Shown here: positions 32,567-38,887 of the stretch, piece by piece | Layout: each line of letters opens with the position of its first letter | How positions within the stretch are numbered: position 1 is the stretch's first letter | Assembly: GCA_012838995.1 (NCBI GenBank) | Contig: DUOD01000033.1 | Location: forward strand, 1 to 38,887 | Length of the DNA: 38,887 bases | Direction of reading: 5' to 3' | DNA from: Clostridiales bacterium | Lineage (GTDB): Bacteria; Bacillota; Clostridia; DUOD01 | The notes under the pieces: model-generated | What the model was told of the DNA's origin: nothing | Seen by the model: the letters and a program-made list of their open reading frames with translations, nothing else | The model's database searches: none | Program-made: the position numbers and the translations under genes

Positions 32567-33100
32567 TTATGTTACAACATTCCTATTCCTATAGATATAA
32601 TGAACTCCTGAAATAACGGTAAATATTACCGCTAAAATTACCATGATGTCGCTAAAAGGAAAACCAATAAGGTAAAAAGGAAAATTGTCCAACAATATGG
32701 CCGCAATTGCCACTATTTGCGTTACTGTTTTTAGTTTTCCCCACCCGCTGGCAGCAATGACTACCCCCTTAGATGCCGCAATAACTCTGAAACCGGTAAT
32801 AATAAACTCACGACTTACAATTATTATAGCGACAACGGACGATATCATACCTAACTCCACCAAAGAAATAAGGGCGGAGGTAATAAAGAGCTTGTCTGCC
32901 AAAGGGTCTAGAAATTTGCCAACGGTTGTTATCTGATTTCTTTTTCGAGCTATATAGCCATCTAAACCATCGGTACAGGCCGCAACTATAAAAATAATTG
33001 CGGCTATATACTGTCCCATAGGGAAATTACCCAGTAGAATTACCAAAAAAACAGGTATTAACAGTATCCTAAGGAGTGTAATTTTATTTGCAAGGTTCAT
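32567..33100 (-). CDS. pgsA: CDP-diacylglycerol-glycerol-3-phosphate 3-phosphatidyltransferase
   Basis: This membrane enzyme makes phosphatidylglycerophosphate, the precursor of phosphatidylglycerol. It is a 177-aa protein with about five membrane segments and the CDP-alcohol phosphotransferase motif DG-x2-AR-x8-G-x3-D-x3-D, seen as DGLDGYIARKRNQ followed by GKFLDPLADK. The N-terminal NLANKITLLRILLIPVF is typical. ATG 33100 overlaps the rimO stop as ATGA, with GGGAGA upstream. Confidence 0.95.
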   Translation of the reverse strand: MNLANKITLLRILLIPVFLVILLGNFPMGQYIAAIIFIVAACTDGLDGYIARKRNQITTVGKFLDPLADKLFITSALISLVELGMISSVVAIIIVSREFIITGFRVIAASKGVVIAASGWGKLKTVTQIVAIAAILLDNFPFYLIGFPFSDIMVILAVIFTVISGVHYIYRNRNVVT

Positions 33101-34425
33101 ATCAATTCTCCCAACATATCATATTCGTATGCCTCGGTAAATATTACGTCGACAAACTGTCCAACCTCCAGCTCTTTTGTGCTTTTAACAAAAACCACAC
33201 CGTCTACTTCAGGGGCTTCAGCATAACTTCTGCCCAAAAAAAGATCGGCCCCCCTCCTTCCTTCAATGAGTACCTTCTCTTTTTTGTTCAATCTGTCCTT
33301 ATTGATATCATAGGATATTTCCCTTTGTATCTCCATTAATTTTTCTAATCTCTCCTGCTTTGTTCTTTGGTTTATTTGGTTGTTGAAGTTTGCAGCCGGG
33401 GTGCTTTCCTCTCTGGAATATGTAAAAGCACCTACTCTGTTTATTTTGTATTTTTTTAAAAAATCACACAACTCATCGAACTGGGAGTGGGTCTCCCCGG
33501 GAAAACCCACTATTAATGATGTCCTTATAACCACATCACTAATCTTCTCCCTTAGTTTGTCAAACAGTCTTATTATATCTTGACTATCATGGGACCTGTT
33601 CATTCTTGCCAATATTTCATCGTTAATATGCTGGATGGGTATGTCCAGATAATTGCAAATGTTATCATGGCCGGCTATTATTTCTATTAATTCGTCATCT
33701 ATTTTGTCAGGGTAGCAATACATCAGCCTAATCCATTGCAGTCCATCAATTTGTGCCAATTTATTTAATAACTCCTTTAACTTGTAGCTACCATATAAAT
33801 CTATGCCATAACTTGTGGTGTCCTGGGCAATTATTATCAGCTCTTTTATTCCCCTACCGGCCAGCATTGTAGCTTCCTGAATTAAAGCTTCCATGGGCAC
33901 ACTGGTATATTTGCCCCTAATACTGGGTATAACACAATAACTACATCTGTTATCACATCCATCGGCAATTTTCAGATAGGCCGTACTTTTGCCGGTACTA
34001 ATCAGCCGAGGCAGGGGATGGTTATGCTTATCACCTTTTTCTTTCTGCTCAGCGGAACCTACCTCATTGAGAAAAAACCGTCTTATTGCTTGTTCTATAT
34101 TTTGTATGTTTTCAGGCTCTATAAAACAATCCACTTCGGGAATTTCTCTGGCCAGTTCATCTTTGTACCTCTTAGCCATGCAACCGGCCACAATTAACAG
34201 TTTACATAGATATTTTTCTTTAAATTGGCCATAGCTTAAAATGGCATCAATGGATTCCTCCTTGGCCTTATCTATAAAACAACAGGTGTTTATTATTAAG
34301 ACATCTGCCTGCCGGGCGTCATTGGTTATTATATATTCCTTTTCCTTTAGGATGCCTAACATCACCTCAGAATCCACCAGGTTTTTAGAACAGCCCAAAG
34401 AAATTAGTCCTACCTTTATTGGCAA
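33097..34425 (-). CDS. rimO: Ribosomal protein S12 methylthiotransferase RimO
   Basis: This radical SAM enzyme adds a methylthio group to an Asp of ribosomal protein S12. The N-terminal domain opens with LISLGCSKNLVDSE, distinguishing it from MiaB, with NTCCFIDKAKEES and VAGCMAKRY for the second cluster. The radical SAM cysteines are in DGCDNRCSYCVIPSIRGK. The C-terminus is a TRAM domain. It is 442 aa from TTG 34425, preceded by AAAGGAGA at 7 bases; a longer reading frame upstream overlaps the promoter and lacks a ribosome site. It heads the operon rimO-pgsA-cinA. Confidence 0.94.
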   Translation of the reverse strand: MPIKVGLISLGCSKNLVDSEVMLGILKEKEYIITNDARQADVLIINTCCFIDKAKEESIDAILSYGQFKEKYLCKLLIVAGCMAKRYKDELAREIPEVDCFIEPENIQNIEQAIRRFFLNEVGSAEQKEKGDKHNHPLPRLISTGKSTAYLKIADGCDNRCSYCVIPSIRGKYTSVPMEALIQEATMLAGRGIKELIIIAQDTTSYGIDLYGSYKLKELLNKLAQIDGLQWIRLMYCYPDKIDDELIEIIAGHDNICNYLDIPIQHINDEILARMNRSHDSQDIIRLFDKLREKISDVVIRTSLIVGFPGETHSQFDELCDFLKKYKINRVGAFTYSREESTPAANFNNQINQRTKQERLEKLMEIQREISYDINKDRLNKKEKVLIEGRRGADLFLGRSYAEAPEVDGVVFVKSTKELEVGQFVDVIFTEAYEYDMLGELI

Positions 34426-34471
34426 TGATTGTTCTCCTTTCCGGCTACGTTGAGTAATTGTTTCAGGTAAA

Positions 34472-34500
34472 AGTATAGTATACCTGGGATCAAGTGTCAA
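34472..34500 (-). promoter_or_regulatory. Promoter of rimO-pgsA-cinA
   Basis: On the minus strand, TTGACA (34495-34500, perfect) and TATACT (34472-34477) are separated by 17 bases, just after the spoIIIE stop codon. It should be a strong housekeeping promoter, 47 bases before the rimO start. Confidence 0.85.
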
Positions 34501-34506
34501 AAAATA

Positions 34507-36741
34507 TTATATATACTTGTGCATATCCTCTTTCTTAATCAGTACCTGTCGGGGTTTACTGCCGCCATATCCCCCAATTATACCCCTTCTTTCCATTTCG
34601 TCAATTATTCTGGCGGCTCTTGCATATCCGATTCTGAGCCGTCTTTGAAGCATGGAAATGGAAGCCTGTCCGCTGTCTATTACCAATTCAACGGCTGTTG
34701 GGAGCAGCTCATCATCGTCATCCCTTTTATGGGTTTCACTGTCAACGGCTATTTCGTCAAGTAGGTTTTCTTCGTAATGGGCCGTTCTTTGTTCCTTTAT
34801 ATAACCCACTACCCTCTCCACTTCCTGTTCGGAAACGTAGCACCCCTGAATCCTTACAGGTTTTGAAGCCCCTACGGGATAGTACAACATGTCCCCTTTA
34901 CCCAACAGTTTTTCTGCACCGCCTATATCCAAAATCGTCCTGGAGTCCGCCTGAGAGCTGACGGCAAAGGCTATCCGTGAAGGTATGTTTGCCTTTATTA
35001 CACCGGTAATAACATCAACCGAAGGCCTTTGGGTGGCAATTACCAGATGTATGCCGGCAGCCCTTGCCATTTGCGCAATCCTGCATATTGCGTCTTCCAC
35101 ATCACCGGGCGCCGCCATCATCAGATCAGCCAATTCATCAATTATAACTACTATTTGGGGCAGTTTTTTCCCGCCATGTTCTGCCAACAACCGGTTGTAC
35201 CTATGGATGTCCTTGGTTTTCTTTTCTGCAAATAAACCGTATCTGTCAATCATCTCTTGAACCACCCAATTTAGCGCGCCGGCAGCCTTTTTTACATCGG
35301 TTATCACCGGTATAAGCAGGTGGGGTATGCCGTTGTAACTGCTTAATTCTACCACTTTAGGGTCTATCATAATCATTTTCACATCTTCGGGGGAAGCATT
35401 AAACAATAGACTGATTATTATACTATTGATACATACACTCTTGCCCGATCCCGTTGAACCGGCTATCAAAAGGTGTGGCATCTTACCCAGATCGCCCACA
35501 ACGTTGTTACCGGTTATGTCTTTGCCTAAAGCAAAGGCCAGCTTAGACGGTGAGTTTTTATATTCTTTGCTCTGCATAACTTCCTTTAACATAACCGGAG
35601 ATATATCTTTATTGGGTACTTCCACTCCCACAGCCGCCTTACCGGGAATGGGTGCTTCAATCCTAACTCCTGACGCTGCGAGGTTAAGGGCTATGTCATC
35701 AGCCAGATTGACTATTTTGCTTACCTTCACACCGGAAGCCGGCTGCAATTCATACCTGGTTATAGCCGGTCCCCTGCTTATCTGTATTACCTTTGCACTC
35801 ACTCCAAAACTACTTAAGGTGTCCTCCAATATTTTTGCGTTATTAATAATATCCTTTTTGTCCGTATGTACCAACGGAGTTGTGTTATCATTCAATAGAG
35901 AAATAGGCGGCGGACTATAATTTACATTGTCCCCTTGCTGGCTTATCTCCAATATTTCTCCCCGGGTACCTGCTGCCCAACCCTGACTGTCCTTTCCGTT
36001 ATCTTGCCCTGCCCCTTCTTTCTTTAAATGGTTATTATCCACAGGTTTTATATAACTGTCTATCTTTATATCTTCAATATCGCTATCAAGCTTGTCAAGG
36101 CTGTCCATTAATTGGTCCAATAATTCTTTGTCGTCTGCCGTATCGACTTCCTCCTTGGTTTGTTTATCCCTTTTTGATTTGATGATCAAATGGTTTGTTC
36201 TCTCCACCATCCGTTTTAAAGAAAACCGGGTAAGGGTAAGCAAAGCCACCAATAGGGCGCATATGATAATAATAAACGCACCGTAATATCCAAACAGTTT
36301 TACAAGGGCAAACGATACTATGCCCCCTACTATACCTCCGCCTTCATAAACATTTCCCAATGCATAGCTGGTGGCCAAAAAATCACCAAAGCCCATATCC
36401 ATCAATGTCCTGGTATTGATTATTATCAAGTGGGCTATGGTCATTATAACCAGCATCACACATACTGCCAGTATCCCATACCGCTTACTTGCCATATTTT
36501 TATTATAAACCAACTTTGTAACACCCATGGCTATGATAAAGATGGGCACGGCATAACTAACGAAACCAAACACACCCGCCAAGGCGTTTTTTACCAAGAC
36601 GCCGATATATCCTGAAGCACCGGTATATATGCTGACAAAGATGAATAAACCTATGGCTATGACTATTATGGCCGCCACTTCGTGGGAAGGTCTTTTTGTA
36701 GATTTTTTCCTTTTCTTTATGGCTGGCCTTTTTCTTGACAT
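34507..36741 (-). CDS. spoIIIE: DNA translocase SpoIIIE/FtsK
   Basis: This septal ATP-driven pump moves chromosomal DNA into the forespore or past a closing septum. It is a 744-aa protein with a basic N-terminus, about four membrane segments (roughly residues 20-170), a charged linker, then the motor with Walker A GSTGSGKSV (about 427) and Walker B VVIIDELADLMM, and a C-terminal gamma winged helix (SISMLQRRLRIGYARAARII) that reads orientation sequences. I chose ATG 36741 (MSRKRP), with GAGGTG 6 bases upstream; earlier in-frame starts overlap that site. The neighbours tepA-ylzJ-spoIIIE are as in Bacillus, but a terminator and a sigma-H-like promoter separate ylzJ from spoIIIE. Confidence 0.95.
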   Translation of the reverse strand: MSRKRPAIKKRKKSTKRPSHEVAAIIVIAIGLFIFVSIYTGASGYIGVLVKNALAGVFGFVSYAVPIFIIAMGVTKLVYNKNMASKRYGILAVCVMLVIMTIAHLIIINTRTLMDMGFGDFLATSYALGNVYEGGGIVGGIVSFALVKLFGYYGAFIIIICALLVALLTLTRFSLKRMVERTNHLIIKSKRDKQTKEEVDTADDKELLDQLMDSLDKLDSDIEDIKIDSYIKPVDNNHLKKEGAGQDNGKDSQGWAAGTRGEILEISQQGDNVNYSPPPISLLNDNTTPLVHTDKKDIINNAKILEDTLSSFGVSAKVIQISRGPAITRYELQPASGVKVSKIVNLADDIALNLAASGVRIEAPIPGKAAVGVEVPNKDISPVMLKEVMQSKEYKNSPSKLAFALGKDITGNNVVGDLGKMPHLLIAGSTGSGKSVCINSIIISLLFNASPEDVKMIMIDPKVVELSSYNGIPHLLIPVITDVKKAAGALNWVVQEMIDRYGLFAEKKTKDIHRYNRLLAEHGGKKLPQIVVIIDELADLMMAAPGDVEDAICRIAQMARAAGIHLVIATQRPSVDVITGVIKANIPSRIAFAVSSQADSRTILDIGGAEKLLGKGDMLYYPVGASKPVRIQGCYVSEQEVERVVGYIKEQRTAHYEENLLDEIAVDSETHKRDDDDELLPTAVELVIDSGQASISMLQRRLRIGYARAARIIDEMERRGIIGGYGGSKPRQVLIKKEDMHKYI

Positions 36742-36761
36742 CCCCATCACCTCAAAGTATA

Positions 36762-36786
36762 ATTCTACATTCATTAATAAAATCCT
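36762..36786 (-). promoter_or_regulatory. Predicted sigma-H promoter of spoIIIE
   Basis: On the minus strand, AGGATTT (36780-36786) and AGAAT (36762-36766) are separated by 13 bases, identical in elements and spacing to the spoVS promoter in this window. It lies between the upstream terminator and the spoIIIE ribosome site, leaving a leader of only about 15 bases. Confidence 0.55.
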
Positions 36787-36800
36787 TTATGCCTTAAAAA

Positions 36801-36819
36801 AAGCACGTTTTACGTGCTT
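36801..36819. terminator. Bidirectional terminator upstream of spoIIIE
   Basis: AAGCACGT and ACGTGCTT pair around three bases, flanked by A runs on one side and T runs on the other strand, so it can stop transcripts from the tepA-ylzJ side. Confidence 0.8.
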
Positions 36820-36875
36820 AAAAAAATTATTGTTTTACGTATCTAAAAACAAATTTTATAAAAAAATTATATCAT

Positions 36876-36892
36876 AAAAGCAGTCTGCTTTT
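36876..36892. terminator. Terminator just after ylzJ
   Basis: AAAAGCAG and CTGCTTTT pair around one base. On the minus strand it follows the ylzJ stop directly and ends in TTTTAT. Together with 36801-36819 it forms a tandem terminator. Confidence 0.6.
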
Positions 36893-37123
36893 CTACGGTT
36901 TTTCCAGACTGTAAACCCTTGTTATTATCTGACCGGGACTGTACTTCCTTATTAAAAAACTGCCGGGATCCGTGGTTATTAGCCTTATGATCTTAAAATG
37001 CTTATCATCCATCCTTTCTACCTCCATTTTCAAGCCGTCTATTTCAATGGTTTCAATTTTTGACATCCCACACTCCTGTGGCTGTCTAAAAATATATTCG
37101 TTGGGTATTATGGAATAATGCAT
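36893..37123 (-). CDS. ylzJ: YlzJ-like protein
   Basis: This is a 76-aa protein of the YlzJ-like family, beta-rich, with no membrane segment. MHYSIIPNEYIF at the start and the downstream YSPGQII stretch match that family. The function is unknown. TAGGAGG precedes ATG 37123 by 5 bases. It starts 9 bases after tepA, the same gene pair as in Bacillus. Confidence 0.85.
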   Translation of the reverse strand: MHYSIIPNEYIFRQPQECGMSKIETIEIDGLKMEVERMDDKHFKIIRLITTDPGSFLIRKYSPGQIITRVYSLEKP

Positions 37124-37132
37124 TTTGACCTC

Positions 37133-37843
37133 CTAGTTATTGCATTGCAGTTTTTTTCTGCTGATCAACTCATTTAGTTTGGCAATGGCCGAAGACAAAC
37201 CTCCTATTTCGTCTATCAGTCCACAGTTCACCGCCTCCTGGCCTACCAATACAGTCCCCACATCATTCGCAAGTTCGCCGGTTTGCATCATAAGTTTCAT
37301 TAAATAATCTCGGTCTATGTTGGAATGGTTGCTTATAAATTGAACCACCCTATCCTGCATCTTGTTAAAGTAATCGTATGTTTGGGGCACGCCGATAACT
37401 AAGCCGGTCATTCTAATGGGATGTATTGTCATAGTTGCAGTTTCTGCAATAAAAGAATAGTCGGCGCTGACCGCCAAGGGTACTCCAATACTATGACCTC
37501 CGCCCAATACCAAAGACACCGTAGGCTTTGATAGGCTGGAAATCAGTTCTGCTATGGCCAACCCTGCTTCCACATCGCCACCGACGGTATTTAGTATTAG
37601 AATTAACCCTTCGATGGTCTTATTCTCTTCAATTGCCAATAACTGCGGTATAACGTGCTCGTATTTGGTGGTTTTGTTCTGGGGCGGGAGTATAATGTGA
37701 CCTTCGATCTGACCTATTATTGTAAGACAATGTATCCTGCTGTTGTTGTTTGTAGGAAGGGTGTCACTGCCAAGCTCTTTTATATTTAGAACCTGGTTTT
37801 CCTTCCGGCCATCTCCCTGGGCTAATATTCTCTTATTTTCCAT
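37133..37843 (-). CDS. tepA: ClpP-like serine protease TepA
   Basis: This is a ClpP/crotonase-fold protease of 236 aa, named translocation-enhancing protein in Bacillus. The oxyanion and nucleophile region is [11 protein letters not shown] (Ser118) and the catalytic His is His141 in [26 protein letters not shown] is the typical beta-alpha segment. The N-terminal ~35 residues are polar, without a signal peptide. AAAGGAAGAGG precedes ATG 37843. It opens the tepA-ylzJ pair upstream of spoIIIE. The true substrate is not known. Confidence 0.92.
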   Translation of the reverse strand: MENKRILAQGDGRKENQVLNIKELGSDTLPTNNNSRIHCLTIIGQIEGHIILPPQNKTTKYEHVIPQLLAIEENKTIEGLILILNTVGGDVEAGLAIAELISSLSKPTVSLVLGGGHSIGVPLAVSADYSFIAETATMTIHPIRMTGLVIGVPQTYDYFNKMQDRVVQFISNHSNIDRDYLMKLMMQTGELANDVGTVLVGQEAVNCGLIDEIGGLSSAIAKLNELISRKKLQCNN

Positions 37844-38541
37844 ATATTAACCTCTTCCTTTTTTATAATAATTTTTAACTGTTAATGCCTTCCATTCCTT
37901 ATATTTTGTTTTGTTAAAAAATACTTAAAAATTAAAGCCTTAGCTTTTTATTTAAGGTTTAAAGTACACCAAATTGCAGTATTCCCATTGATACCACAGC
38001 TATATCTTTAAAGTGCTATAGTTTAGTATTGCCTGGATGCTTCCTTATATTCCGAAAACGAATGGATAATTTAAGGTTAAAGCCAAAAACCATAGATTAA
38101 AAATTAATTTTAAAAATCAAACTAGAATTTTAAACAAAAAAATTAAGGTATAATACCTTAATTTTTATAATAAAAATTTTGGCACAAAGATAAAAGGCTT
38201 TTAAACATCTTTTCTCTAAAAGTAGGAAACAATTATAAAAATTGGCAGCCGCAAAACACGTATCTTTTAAATAAAGAGGTTTTTCCTTTTTTTGCCTCGC
38301 ATCCTATTTTCCCAGCACTTTACTTTGTGCGCCTATGGATTAAGTAACCCGCTTCGGTCTCTTTTAAAATATATTTATTAGAGCAATGCCAAATTATCCA
38401 GCATGATCTAAAGTGCCGTCAAATTCCAATGCTGCTATTTATCTGTATTTTTCTTTGATTTTTAATACTATCAGAATCCAATGCAAGAAATTTTAAATCT
38501 AGAATCTTTAATTTATGATCCCTGTTTCTTCACAAAATATA
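37844..38541. other. Long non-coding gap between dpaB and tepA
   Basis: About 700 AT-rich bases with no convincing gene on either strand. The plus-strand frame at 38481-38675 lacks a ribosome site and runs into dpaB antisense. A bidirectional terminator lies at 38138-38166. Between dpaB and that terminator, the minus strand holds small stems such as GCAC-N8-GTGC and CCG-AAG-CGG near 38310-38365. In other spore formers dpaB is followed by lysine-pathway genes (asd, dapG, dapA), which are absent here. No clear sigma-A promoter for tepA was found. Confidence 0.6.
38138..38166. terminator. Bidirectional terminator between dpaB and tepA
   Basis: Two 14-base arms (38138-38151 and 38153-38166) pair perfectly around one base, with AAAAA before and TTTTT after, so either strand gets a T run. 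Confidence 0.85.
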
Positions 38542-38887
38542 TTATCCGAAATTGCTCGGCACATCAATCACAGGTTGAATCTGCCTTCCCTCTAAAGCAG
38601 CTTCGGCGCTCTCTGCTATTTTTTCCATATTTGCAACCATTGAATTTTGTTTTGTGCTCGGACTGTCCTGTGTGAATGGTACCAAAAATATATTTTTAGT
38701 ATTAATAAGTACACCTATGTTCTTTGCATTATTACCCAAAGCATCGTTGGTGGACACCGCCAGCAAAACCGGCCTTGAATTTCTTAAAAGGGATTTACAG
38801 GCCATTAATACCGGCGTATCGGTTATACCGTTTGCAAGTTTGGCCAAGGTGTTTCCTGTACAGGGCGCAACAATGACCAAATCAAAC
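38542..38887 (-). CDS. dpaB: Dipicolinate synthase subunit B (partial)
   Basis: This is the C-terminal ~115 residues of the flavoprotein-fold subunit that, with subunit A, makes dipicolinic acid for spore heat resistance. APCTGNTLAKLANGITDTPV, STNDALG, STKNIFLVPFTQD-like (here NTKNIFLVPFTQD) and NSMVANM are characteristic of SpoVFB. The reading frame is open to the window edge (the last bases read FDLVIVAP), so the start lies outside. Being the last gene before the long gap, it is probably the 3' end of a dpaAB transcript. Confidence 0.93.
   Translation of the reverse strand, partial: FDLVIVAPCTGNTLAKLANGITDTPVLMACKSLLRNSRPVLLAVSTNDALGNNAKNIGVLINTKNIFLVPFTQDSPSTKQNSMVANMEKIAESAEAALEGRQIQPVIDVPSNFG

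Noticed and set aside
1-38887. CRISPR arrays, insertion sequences, rRNA genes
   Set aside because: No regularly spaced repeats, transposase motifs or rRNA sequence were seen.

Overview
The window reads as a chromosomal segment of an AT-rich, endospore-forming low-GC Gram-positive bacterium, most likely a clostridium-like member of the Bacillota. The evidence is the sporulation genes (spoVK, spoVS, a SpoIIIE/FtsK translocase, and a dipicolinate synthase B fragment), strong AGGAGG-type ribosome binding sites, a Firmicutes-type LexA box (CGAAC-N4-GTTCG) and a gene order known from Bacillus and Clostridia. A PPi-type phosphofructokinase and an 'aluminium resistance' PLP protein also fit. No transposons, CRISPR arrays or rRNA genes were seen.

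Layout. Positions 1-3620 (+): PPi-dependent phosphofructokinase, an Erf/Rad52-like (phage-type) DNA annealing protein, and a DUF1015 protein. Positions 3620-3900: a non-coding stretch with a possible small RNA, then the miaB promoter. Positions 3921-11049 (+): miaB-mutS-mutL-miaA-hfq, which covers tRNA modification, mismatch repair and an RNA chaperone, ending in a 40-bp perfect palindrome. Positions 11169-14825 (+): spoVK, a small unassigned GTPase, a UbiA-like membrane protein, a tiny CPIC-x3-C membrane protein, and the YnbB-like PLP enzyme. Positions 14830-15974: the SOS divergon lexA / yneA-like LysM protein, with three LexA boxes. Positions 15988-18426 (-): tyrosine recombinase, rnhA, proC. 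tRNA-Trp (+) lies at 18584-18659. Positions 18690-23605 (-): purB, aspartate aminotransferase, PHP phosphoesterase, M19 dipeptidase, spoVS. Positions 23709-31194 (-): ymdB, rny, a three-piece Rad50-like ATPase, an Mre11/SbcD-like nuclease, recX, recA. Positions 31288-37843 (-): cinA, pgsA, rimO, spoIIIE/ftsK, ylzJ, tepA. A 700-base gap with a bidirectional terminator then leads to the 3' part of dpaB (spoVFB), which is cut by the window edge.

How it fits together. Much of the segment concerns genome integrity: MutS/MutL, LexA, the YneA-like division inhibitor, RecA and RecX, RNase HI, an Mre11-Rad50-like complex, and the Erf-like annealing protein. RecA and the lexA/yneA divergon each carry recognisable LexA boxes, so they should respond together to DNA damage. 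A second theme is sporulation. Two genes, spoVS and spoIIIE, have upstream sequences matching the sigma-H promoter pattern of Bacillus spoVG with identical spacing.

The most unusual observations are these. (1) A Rad50-like ATPase is split over three adjacent genes, with the zinc-hook CPLC at the very end of the N-terminal piece. (2) Two genes (rnhA and rny) have excellent Shine-Dalgarno sequences but no ATG/GTG/TTG that would give a full-length protein, implying AUC and AUU/AUA starts. (3) A tRNA-Trp transcription unit has the terminator stem formed by sequences on both sides of the tRNA. (4) There is an uncharacterised cluster of GTPase, UbiA-like and small CxxC membrane protein genes after spoVK. 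All functional statements come from recognised motifs and gene order. Nothing was searched or computed.
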